Positions 40,175 through 50,023 of a DNA stretch of 64,000 nt are shown in pieces. How positions within the stretch are numbered: the first letter of the stretch is position 1; every line of letters begins with the position of its first letter. The stretch lies in contig OW804094.1 of assembly GCA_942159475.1 (NCBI GenBank), forward strand, positions 52,696,966 through 52,760,965, given 5' to 3'. The stretch comes from Sthenelais limicola (Eukaryota; Annelida; Polychaeta; Phyllodocida; Sigalionidae). The translations under genes were made by a program, and so were the position numbers. Below the pieces are notes generated by a model. The model worked only from the letters and a program-made list of their open reading frames with translations. It did no database searches and was not told the origin of the DNA.

Positions 40175-40744
40175 ATGGATACAAGAAGGGGGAGTGAGAT
40201 GATTAATGCGGAAATTATTAGGAGGACAGATAGGGCTGCCAGAATGGCAGCCATCTTAAATCAACAGGTCAGGGCCAATTGGTTAATGCTCGAAATCTTA
40301 AAATTCTTCATGTTGTCTCCACATCAGCGATATCCGGAGTTTGAGCCCATTAGAAGGCTGCAAAAGGAGACGCATATCGTTCGCTTAAGAAAAGCGGCAT
40401 TTGATTTTTTAAGAGGCCTACGTTATGAGCCTATTCGGTCCTTGACGATTGATATCTCGCAGAGACATACTCTCACGCCATTAAGGAGGCTACAGGATAC
40501 GGTATGCATTATCTCGGATTTAACATATGAAATTTTAAACATGTTTCGTCCAAGGGTGAGAGGGATATTCCCTGAAAATATGGAGCAAGCGGTAAAATTC
40601 CTGGACAAGCTAACAGAAATGTCTGAGGCAACTATAAGACATCACCTGTCTTTACCGGTGGATGTATATCAAATCGAGCTAAGATTGCCTTTGTCGTGGA
40701 TGCCAGTGGGCTTGAAGGTGAGTTTTGGGCAGTTGAACCCATAG
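40175..40744 (+). CDS. Accessory ORF E, unknown function, same family
   Basis: 189 codons, ATG start in AAAAATGG. Family core SPHQRYPEFEPIRRLQKET, the clearest instance, followed by FLRGLRYEPIRSLTI. C-terminal LTEMSEATIRHHLSLPVDVY and PLSWMPVGLK, ending at AAG|GTGAGT (40718), phase 0 after 181 codons. It sits directly upstream of env. Confidence 0.76.
   Translation: MDTRRGSEMINAEIIRRTDRAARMAAILNQQVRANWLMLEILKFFMLSPHQRYPEFEPIRRLQKETHIVRLRKAAFDFLRGLRYEPIRSLTIDISQRHTLTPLRRLQDTVCIISDLTYEILNMFRPRVRGIFPENMEQAVKFLDKLTEMSEATIRHHLSLPVDVYQIELRLPLSWMPVGLKVSFGQLNP
40718..40723 (+). promoter_or_regulatory. Splice donor at end of ORF E
   Basis: AAG|GTGAGT, phase 0. Confidence 0.65.
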
Positions 40745-41487
40745 GTACACAATACATATCTGAAATATGCAGGGTTATGTTATGAGGGTGTATATTAGGC
40801 TTTATGATAAGTTTGGGGCTCTGCTGGATCCATGGTGACAGGGTATACATGTAAGAATTATGGAGGTATAAGATGCCTACGTGCAACTCATTGGGGTGTC
40901 GGGGTTGTTTGGAGAAGCAAATTTAAATTCATGTAAGTAAATTGAAGCGAATTGGAGGCGCATTTAGTCTTTTGGTCAAGTATAATGTACTGTGCTGGAT
41001 TAAGGTTGGAGTGAATGGAGCCAGTAACCTAAATGGTGAGATTATTGGTATATTTTGATGGGGGCTGGAACGTCTGAGAAGTGGAGCTTGGGAGGCAAGA
41101 CAGTTAAAATTAGACACAGCAATTGGGCTCAAGCAGTCGAAACCCATAAGTAGCTTGCAAGCGGTTGGGGGGGGTTGTTCTATAAATTGCAAGACAGGCC
41201 TCATACACGATTTAAGTGGCTAGGTGTCATTATGCAGTATTTCATCTAGCTGAGGAAGGTCATGAGCTGGGACACTCGTACCCTAACTTAATATGGGGAT
41301 GTGTCGTATGCTTGAGAGGGAGGGGGGAAGGAGCAAGCCCAATAGGTCTTGGACTGGTCTGGTCTCAGATATAAGCTCAGCACAGCCAGAAGGGGAGCAT
41401 CACTTCACTTTTGTACAGGGATCAGGAACGAACTTGCATATAGAAAGAACGGGGACTAGTATCTTATTACAGGACTAGGATCGCAAG
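40745..41487 (+). other. Spacer upstream of env with candidate env acceptor
   Basis: No gene supported. TATCTTATTACAG|GA (AG at 41471-41472), 15 nt before the env signal exon ATG, is a plausible acceptor for the env mRNA. Confidence 0.4.
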
Positions 41488-44029
41488 ATGTTCGGACTCA
41501 TAATAGGGTGAGTTTACTAGAACTGTATCACTTTTACATAGGCCAGTAAAAGGCTAGTGTGGATTTCTCAGCATTAAGCCGTTTTTCATTTTTGGCTAAC
41601 TTCTTGTTTTTAGGATCATGATGTGCATGCCATATAGTTGCATGGCTACAACGGTTCTAAGGCACAACTATGGAGTGGTATTCGCTGACCGTGGTACATT
41701 GATAACAGGGGTGGAAACTATGAGTTTAGGCTTCCGTTCTGAGCTGAATATTAGACCTCCACAGCCGATCCAGATAGTTAAGGGGGATTGGCCAAAAGGT
41801 TATGAGATGGTGGGGGAGTCTTTAGACAAGTATATCAGGGAGCTACATTCGAGGGCCGCAAGGGAGTATGAGCGTGCAAATCACTTGAGAAATATTTTGC
41901 AGCGCCCTAAACGATTAAAAAGAAATTATCTGGCCCCGTTTGGGAAAATTGTGGCTGGGATTCTCGATCTGTCAACTAACTCTGATTTAAGAAACGTAGA
42001 AAGACACATTATTCATAGGCTTGCACCAGGGATAATAAGAAACCCACACCTGAGGGATGAGGCTCTCATGAAGTTAGTGGCCAATTCTAATATCATATTT
42101 AGGTTCCTAAGATCGCATGTAAACGAATCAATAAGCGCCATGGATGAATTAGAAGATAAATGGCTACGCTTTGCGAATAAGACGGCTCAATTATCGGACA
42201 TAATGCACGAGGAAGTAGAGTCACAGGGGAAAATCCAACAGCAGCTCCAGGGCTCCATTTTGGAATGCCTGGCGATAAGAAATTACATTGAAGATATAAC
42301 GATAGTGGGTGATGTCTTAGAAACATTAAGAGAGGGAAAAATACATGAGTCACTTGCCAAGGTATTTATGGAAAGTCAGTGGGAAGAGAGAGTGAGACAG
42401 GTATTAGGAGATAACAGCACTTTGAACATTTTGGGGGATTATATCGACTGGAATACTAACGTTGGGGTACAGATAGGGCCCAATAACACGATCAACATAC
42501 TGGTACCAATTTCCCTGGCAAACGACTCGGAGCCCCTTCAGCTGTATGAAATGGAGGTGTTTGATACGCCATTGCATGTGCACAGGGAATCTCAAGATGG
42601 TTGCACACGATTGAGATCGGCCACACAACGCATGTTGGCCCAACGCGGCTCAGGGGAATTAATGGAGGTAGACGCCATTGAATTAATGCAATGTACTAAA
42701 AAAGGGAGCTATATATGTCCATTCACCTTCATAGATAATTCGGGAAAGGATGAGGACTGCATGATCGCTTTATTTAATGACCATAGTGCCAATGTTCTTA
42801 GGTATTGCATGTTTGACATATACTTGAAGAAAAGGGCGCCAGACGTTGTTAAAAACGTGGAGGGGTCAACGTACTTGCTTATAAATAAGGGACCCAAGGG
42901 GTTACTGACATGCAAAAATAGTACAAGGCAGGTCAGTATCGTGGGGATCACTGTGTTCGAGGTGTCCTGCGGATGCACCCTGCAGATTGACCACCATAGA
43001 TTGGCACCAAAGGAGCTGACGTGTAGAGAATTAAGCGGGGTAGAGGTTTCCGTGGCGCATGGGTTTAATTTGGCGTTTGCAAAAAGTTTTGGTATAACGG
43101 TGGGAAACTTTTCGGGAGAAAGCCTCACTAATTTCTTAGTACATTTAAATTTACCAACAGGTAAGGAACTAGGGAAAATGCTAACAGCAATGTCCCCCCA
43201 GCAGTTTGCAAAAGGAATGGAGGTAAATAAGGTTGCGAGAGAAATTAAGAATAACATGGAGCAAGGTGGAGCATGGCAATATAAGGCATGGCGAGATCTA
43301 ACAGATCTAACTGTAACGCCGCAGGTACCACTGGTATTCTGGCTAATAGAAATGATACATGTGTTAGTAACCATTTATCTTTGCTATAGAATTTTCAGAA
43401 TGCTCGCGATCATTGGATCGTTGAAAGGGGCGTTGGCAGGGAAGATCGGCTCAACCCTGGAACTATTTCCAGAGGATAGTTGGGGCAAGATCGATTGGGG
43501 AACACAAGGCCCCGCCCTGAACTCAGATTCACCAGAAGCAGGCAAGTCTGGGGAATGGCCATCATATGGTACGATGCTGGCAGGACTAGTGGTAATATAC
43601 GTGTTGGGACAACTAATACGATGGATCTGTAATGGGTGTGGATGTAGAAAAGCTCGAGGCCATAACACGGCAGGACACACAATACTTAGCCTCCGTGTAC
43701 AGGAGGGAGAGAAGCGGTATGCTCTTTTCCTGTGTAAATTGGTATATCCAGTGGAGGTACTCAGATCGGCCACGCCACCTGTCGTCACGGGAATGGTAGC
43801 AAAACAGGTTTGCTGCTCGTTCAGGACCGTTGTTCGACTTAGGTGGCTTGGGGGCCTGGAGGTAGAAAATGCTGGCTCAGCAGAAACGGTTGAGTTGCCA
43901 GAAGAAATAGTATTCTGGTCACTAAGACCTGCAGAAAAGATCGAGCTTCTTAACTCCACTTCCAACAGCCGACTCCTGGTAGCCACTAATCTCCATGGAA
44001 ATGAAGCAGCTGTTGGTTCAAAACTATAA
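41488..44029 (+). CDS. env: Envelope fusion glycoprotein (F-type), two coding exons
   Basis: Proposed join 41488-41507 and 41614-44029. Exon 1 holds the ATG and six codons plus two bases, and the frame would stop at once without splicing. The 106-nt intron has GTGAGT and a GGCTAAC..TTTTTAG acceptor. Spliced, the N-terminus becomes a short hydrophobic signal peptide. Numbering from ATG 41618: furin-type site RPKRLKR (96-102); fusion-peptide-like FGKIVAGILDL just after it, as in baculovirus F and errantivirus env; a Cys-rich middle (ICPF..C..C..FEVSCGC); membrane segments about 572-593 and 652-672; then an unusually long C-terminal part (~130 residues). Several N-x-S/T sites. It presumably mediates membrane fusion, inferred from the family. 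No stop or frameshift is seen within the long exon. Confidence 0.85.
41508..41613 (+). other. Intron in the env leader (106 nt)
   Basis: ATAGG|GTGAGT donor, branch-like GGCTAAC, tract TTCTTGTTTTTAG. Splits a codon after its second base and restores an open frame into env. Confidence 0.75.
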
Positions 44030-46689
44030 AAACGTAAGTAGGTAGGGTATTGCGCATGCGAGGGGACCTGCAACTTCTCCAAGTTGGTATCATACAGATT
44101 TTCTTTGATTAAGACAGAAATTACTATAACTATTGGTGAAATATTGCATAATGCATGGCTGCCATAGGCAAAACAAAGGCCCCTCTAGGGATTAATGAAA
44201 AGTAATAATAATGCATGTAAATATAAAATAAAATCCACAAATTAATGGTTGTAACCTCCCCTGATCTTTACCATATGTATGACTGAAGGAGAGTGAATGA
44301 AACATTACTTAATGGGATCATCAGTGTTAGTAATATAAATATGTGTATGACCTGTATAAGGATATATACGGTGTCTAAATCCTCCCATTTATGACTCATT
44401 ACAGGAGGAGAACGACCAAGGCCCGTTGGACCACATGGCCGGTAACACTCCAAGCGTGAGTCGGTAAAAAGACATTTTGCATTAACCTTCAAGCAAGCAG
44501 ACACCACGTGACGATACCCGGACGAAAAAGAAATGCCATGTTGTCCGTTCGCCCCCACGTGGGCTCTCTCCATCCGGCAAACGGGGCGGTCCGTTTGGAT
44601 AAAAAAAAAAAGAACTTTCATTGTGCTTAGTGACGATTCCACAACGCGTTTGGCGCACACACCCGGCTTAACAGACCACACGCCACTACTTCACCTTGCC
44701 TGACGCTACAACCTAGTCTACATATACTACTACGCTCATCCCAACGTGGCGGAACTTTAACCTAATTTATTGATACTTAGAATACATGATAGGATACTCA
44801 TTAAAAAGTTAGCTAATATATACTCATTATACTCATTATAGTTAGCCAATTGATATCACTTCGTGCTATATATATTTGTGTGATCAGGATTATCATTGTT
44901 GCTATATTATTGTCTCTTTAATTTGCTTGTTATGTTTCTTCTTGTATTATCTTGTATTTGGATTTTATTTACTGTTTGAGCGAGCAACTATGCAAATGTT
45001 TGCAGCGTGAAGCTGGTTCCTTATTTTTAGCACCATTTATCCCCAACGTTTCTCCCTATCCTATATATAGACATATAGACAATACCCAGGTATCCAGCCC
45101 TACCCGGTCCCCTTTCCAGACACATTCGAATTAGTTAATTAATTGAGTTTTCTCGCCCACTGCAGGTATCCTTGTGGCAGGGCCCATAGATTGTTCATGT
45201 GATCTGAATAAGGCTGCATAGGGCCACCTGTCAGTTCCAGCCGAAGGTGCTAATATATATACCTCATGCATGGCTATTCATGCTGGGTTGTTTTCCTTTC
45301 ATTATGAGGGGGGGGGGGGGGGAGGGAGGGGGTAGCACATGCTTCACCATTGCGGTGGCAAGTCACAATATACAGGAGGGGGCTGATTTATTCTAGCACG
45401 TCCATGAATGCTGGTGTTATCTGCTAATCTTTGCTAATCACATACAACGTTTGACAATATCCATTACTGATGTTCGAATGTTTAATAAAACATATTATCC
45501 CCATACTTTTTAGTTTCTAGTAAGGCTCCCAATATTCATTTTTAATGTCATGTAGACTGTGGTAGAACACATTTGCTCAATATCTGTTTTTCCCCTCAAA
45601 ACATGTTTGTGCTTTGCAAAAGGACTAGTCTTTTGCCGTAGGTCTTTAATCTTACGAGATGTGCGGGCTCATCTTAGGATGAAGTCTGCCATCTAGCCGG
45701 GATGCGGCTCATCATGTAATCACGCATTCTATCTTCCAGCACTGTTGTTTGTCTGACGGCCCTCATGACGCTCAGACACATTCCTGCATTCAGTCTGATA
45801 GAATCGTATTGCCGCATTGAAATCGGCATTATTTTTGTGCCAAACCTTGGGGAGGGAATATGGGGTAAAGAGATGAAATGCCTAATATTTGGGACTTCCC
45901 CCTTCTATTAGTATATTGAATATAGAGTCCAATGTAGAGTGAATGCTGGTGCCATCTATCCCTTTTCCTACTCTAAAGGCCGGAATGGGCTTCGTCAATG
46001 TCACAAGAAGTTTCTTGTAAAGCTTTGATTATTTTTGAGTGCAGCACAATCACCTTCAAGTGTTTGGCTCGGATCACATGGGTGGTTCTGGTGGGTCCAC
46101 GTAGGATCTCTTTACACAATCAATAAATGATAAATTACTTCAAAATAATTAATCTAATTCTCCTCCCATCTAGGACAGTGTCTCTCCCATTTAACTGGAT
46201 CCAGGAGCAGTGTGAGCAGTAATGTGATTCAATCCCAGGTTCACCGATAAGCCCACCGGTAGTTTGATAGTTCCTGCAAGGTCCCAAAACTTCCTGTCCT
46301 GACTTACATCTTATATTACTATTGCTTATGGCTTTTTGGTATAAAAGACGCCCAATTTGACCCATACCCCATAACTACCCCTACCTAGTTGCCAAGCTTG
46401 TACGTTCAGATTTGTACACGAGCGCGTAGGCGATTTCACTGTTAAGATGACGAGAAAAATGTACTACAAGAGGCAAGAGAATGTATTGTATTTATGAGCT
46501 ACCATGTATCTTGGATTTTGCGTGCGCGTAAGCGATTCTAATTGTTAAGGGAGGAAGATGTGTACCTCCTAGAATTGTTATGTGTATTCATGGCTATATT
46601 TATCGAGTGTCGGGACGAATACAGGGAGAATAAGGCAAAGAAAATTTTTTTTTAGGGGGATTTTTCTTGCTTATCGAGTAAAAGGGTAG
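44030..46689 (+). other. Long 3' region of the LTR element
   Basis: 2.66 kb between the env stop and the 3' LTR. A donor AAC|GTAAGT lies 5 nt after the env stop (44034). Candidate acceptors: ATGTTTGCAG|CG at 45005/45006 and TTCTCGCCCACTGCAG|GT at 45165/45166, with long pyrimidine-rich tracts upstream of the first. The rest shows no gene; it has a G run at 45308-45321. A weak polypurine AAAAGGG sits just before the 3' LTR. Confidence 0.45.
45006..45134 (+). CDS. Candidate shared 3' coding exon (hypothesis)
   Basis: From the acceptor at 45005 the frame stays open in phase 0 for 42 codons to TAG (45132-45134). It is Pro/Ser-rich (FIPNVSPYPIYRH). Phase matches the donors of ORFs A, C, D and E. 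Composition alone does not prove coding. Confidence 0.3.
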   Translation, partial: REAGSLFLAPFIPNVSPYPIYRHIDNTQVSSPTRSPFQTHSN

Positions 46690-47394
46690 TGTAGTAACCG
46701 TGGTTAACACGAGGGGGCAGTAGGGTGGGTAGTAGGGTAGGATATGTTTCCTTTACTAAGGCATGCGCTAAGGGAAGGGGAGGGGCTAGAGGGAGGGAAA
46801 GGTATCATAGGATAAAGGGTCCACCAATACGGATACCCGACACTCACCCCCCTGGGTATATATACGGGGAATACTGGGATATACATAACAATACATACAT
46901 AGAGGGGGAGAGACTTGGGACACTCATATAGACTGGGATATAGAGAGATATGCAGTAGATACCAAGATGTACTAGACGCACTGTGTGCGCTAGAACCATT
47001 ATATTATATCACCCTAATCTCGGATAGTCATGCAGTAACAACCGTAAGAATACAAGGAAGGAGTCTCATAAGATCTCATATGATTCAATGTCTACACTAA
47101 CATCAACCTAGCATCTATGTACAGGATAAGATACAATACACAAGTAGTGGCGTACTAAAACTCATCGTGTTGTGTTGTTCATACCGGAAACCTACAGCTA
47201 CTATATATCACCATGACTCTCTATTCAATATCGCCTATCGCCTCCTACAATATAACGTACTATATTAAACATCATGAGAGGCAATACCCCGAAGTCCGAG
47301 TATATTCGAATGCATATGAACACTAGCTAGATATATTCACCCTGGCCCGATGCACCGCCCAATAGCATAAAGATCCGAAGCTACGCGCGCAACA
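46690..47394 (+). repeat. 3' LTR
   Basis: Same length and, as far as I can read, same sequence as the 5' LTR. Followed by GTAT target duplication at 47395-47398. Confidence 0.96.
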
Positions 47395-47398
47395 GTAT

Positions 47399-48729
47399 CC
47401 ACTTGTACGATAATCGTGTACCAGGCGGCGATAGGGCGCGTAAGTAGTCCACCGCGGCGATTTTTGTTTCTCTGCTATTTATAGCAGAGAAACAAGTGTA
47501 TTACTATGAAATACGCCAATCACTGATAGTGGATCACATCTGATAATATTCTTTAGCTGTCTGTGAGGTGTTTAAGCATGCCTTATCTAATCCTTTCGAT
47601 CAGGTCCTATATTTCACACTCCGTCGTTATTGTTACACTGATAGCTACTGATTGACAGCTTTTCTATAGCCAAGGGAGCTGATTGGCTCTTAGTTGATTG
47701 GCTGTTAGTAATGACTGGTGGGGTGTGGAGGGGCAGGCCACATATTGCCTGTTAGCCACTCACAGTTCACACCGCAGTCTCCACCGCTGCTTCCCTCCAC
47801 TTACATGCCCTACAATAGGCTTACCATTCTCCTCCCTTCCTCTTATACCCGCTCTTGATTTGAGTTTTCAATAAGCCAGTCATACTGGTACTTCTCCAAG
47901 GTTAAACATTTGCCTTTCTCTATGCTATCAAATATATGTTTTGGTGCCCATGAGACTTAGTGTATAATCGTATCCTTAGTACAGATGTCTATATGTTGTA
48001 TGTTGAGAAAATATCAGAGAAATTTAGTATCTGGGTCCAAATTACGATAAAAAACACGCCAGTGCGTGGACGGAGGCAGGTACCCGGTGAGGGGCACTGA
48101 GTTCTGAGGGTAGGTGTAGCGCTAGCCTCCCTGCCCCCGTGACCAACCCACCCCTGGCCACATACACACAGTTGCATCTATGCACCTTTACCTAACTCAT
48201 ACAAGTTACAACCCATAAAGGCAGATATATATTATTAATGAATAGTATATGGTATTGAGTTTTTTGTTCAGACCCATATAATTCCCTGTTCAACCAATTC
48301 ATAACATTCCCAAACTAACAAGCTACAGCCTACACACATGTAAACCAATGGGTCTATAGGTCGCTGGGGTCTGTGCTGATTTCCATCTTATTCTGTCCAT
48401 AAAATGGCCTAAGAAATTGAAATGATTCATCCGTCATATTCTCAATACCTCTATCATGCTATATAGCCCCAGAAATATGCTCAGTAGATTATACAAGGTC
48501 CAAAATACATAGAGATGTGCGGGGAAGTCTACGGCTACGGCATACACACATGCAGCCAGCGTTGTTTATATTTCCCTCTTGCTGCCATCGTGCGCGCGCA
48601 TGGCCTCATTAAATATGTGTGACGTCAGCAAGCAGTGTTAATGCTATACAGTGGCCGTCGTGGGTTTGTTTGTCTGAGGTTGCACCGCGTGGAGTCCCGG
48701 GAGACAGTGGGCGGAGCATAGCCCCGCTC
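47399..48729. other. Right flank of the LTR insertion, no gene
   Basis: A perfect hairpin GTTTCTCTGCTA/TAGCAGAGAAAC lies at 47466-47493. No exon recognised. A CpG-containing patch lies at about 48580-48740. Confidence 0.4.
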
Positions 48730-48958
48730 GTGGAGAGGTTAATTGGCAGATCTACACATTCACTTAATTCTGCTAAATTAGGCTGGAAAATGATGAAGAA
48801 TGGGTATATCTGAGTATATTGGGTATCAGATTGGTTTAAAGTATCAGTTCTGTTACGTTAAACTGCATTTTGAAGCTCATTTCTGTCTTAAATGGGGGTT
48901 ATTTGAGAGGATTGGTGAAGGCGAATTGTACATTTTCTGAAAATCTGACCCATATGCA
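48730..48958 (-). repeat. Dispersed repeat, copy 2
   Basis: Reverse-complement match to 25976-26200 and 55315-55525 (AAATCTGACCCATATGCAC; GAAGGCGAATTGTACATTTT). Confidence 0.65.
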
Positions 48959-48992
48959 CCCCTCACACAACCATAGTCTCCCGCCAACAGAT

Positions 48993-49125
48993 CGACTGGG
49001 GATCGGCGGGAGTGGGGGTAGGGGGTTCAGCTGGAGTGGGTGGGGTGGGGGAGGTCGGCGGGAGTGGGGGGAGAGGTCGGCAGGAGTGGGGGGAGAGGTC
49101 GGCAGGAGTGGGGGGAGGGGGGTTG
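48993..49125. repeat. G-rich minisatellite, 22-bp unit
   Basis: GGTCGGCAGGAGTGGGGGGAGA repeated three times in tandem, preceded by a diverged GATCGGCGGGAGTGGGGG copy. Confidence 0.85.
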
Positions 49126-49579
49126 GAATTGCATATAATTGCGATATAATCTCATATGGTACTGTGCCCTGAGGGAACAGTGTTATGTTTTTTGTGCAAT
49201 ATTTGTACTTTGAAATGTTCGGATATAAGTTAAAATGTAAACTTTGTAGGTAAATATTTTGCATTTTCAGTCTAAACATGCCTAAAGTGCAATAACAATA
49301 AGTTGACATCAGGCACAAATGATTGTGGCAGAGAAAATCGTTTCCAGTGGAAACGCCAAGTATATGAATTAAGTTGACACTGATTACAAAGTTAAATATG
49401 TTAACAGTTGATCAAATCGGTGCATAACTTGATAATTAGTTAACTTAGTACTTGTTTGAGTCACGCTACTGTTGCAGTTTCATGACGTCATGTGGACATG
49501 TCGCGCAAAAGTCCCATAGCCCCAACGTTACCGCGATATTAAATCTCTGTTCTTTCAACAATCATAGGGCTCTTGAGGG

Positions 49580-49815
49580 GTTAATTCGACAAATCGACAC
49601 AGCCCTTTCTTAGATCGACAAATTTCAAAGGCAACTAGTGACAAATGACAAAGATACTTTCTTAGCCTGACAAATCGACAAAGACCTTAATAGTCCTTAA
49701 CGACAACAATTCGGCTGTTTTATGAAAATATAGCGACAAACGACAGAAGAATTTCCTTAGGGACAAACGACAATTGCCGTTTTTTGGTAGCGACAAGAGA
49801 AATTAGATACCCCCC
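49580..49815. repeat. Degenerate CGACAAA-type repeat
   Basis: Words such as CGACAAATCGACA and TGACAAATGACAAAG recur irregularly about twelve times. Confidence 0.5.
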
Positions 49816-49898
49816 TCAGGAGCCCTAATCATATAGATTTAGGACTTCTAACTCACATATATCCATCTCTAGAGGCATACGATTTCAACTATGCATTG

Positions 49899-50023
49899 GT
49901 TAACACATGGGGGCCAGCGTTAGGCATGTTGTATCGCCAATAACAATCCGCAGGCCCGCAGGGCCGAGGAATTGTTATTGAGCGGATACAACTTGACTAA
50001 CGCGCCAGTCCCCATATGTTAAC
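49899..50023. repeat. Hairpin MITE
   Basis: GTTAACACATGGGGGCCAGC / GCGCCAGTCCCCATATGTTAAC inverted ends, with CGCAGGCCCGCAGGGCC inside. Confidence 0.8.

Larger units (their letters stand above)
26270..47394 (+). mobile_element. Giant (21,125-bp) env-bearing Ty3/gypsy LTR retroelement with five accessory ORFs
   Basis: Two 705-bp LTRs (TG...CA) read as identical, and a 4-bp duplication GTAT lies at 26266-26269 and 47395-47398. Order: LTR, splice donor (27020), gag, gap ORF, pol (PR-RT-RH-IN), ORFs A-E, two-exon env, 2.6-kb 3' region, LTR. RT/RNase H/integrase order and the GPF motif after integrase place it in Ty3/gypsy (Metaviridae). An F-type env makes it errantivirus-like. Typical members are 5-10 kb; the extra length is in ORFs A-E, their spacers and the 3' region. 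Identical LTRs indicate very recent insertion and possible activity. The insertion point matches an unoccupied repeat at 54.6 kb. Confidence 0.96.

Noticed and set aside
42709..44082. Two long minus-strand open frames opposite env (221 and 232 codons)
   Set aside because: They lie wholly opposite an intact, motif-supported env exon and show no domain of their own.
44268..44681. 137-codon minus-strand frame in the 3' region
   Set aside because: It starts at a non-ATG-supported position, shows no recognisable motif and has no splice or promoter context.
49053..49125. CRISPR-like regular repeats
   Set aside because: The units are head-to-tail without spacers in a eukaryotic genome: a minisatellite.
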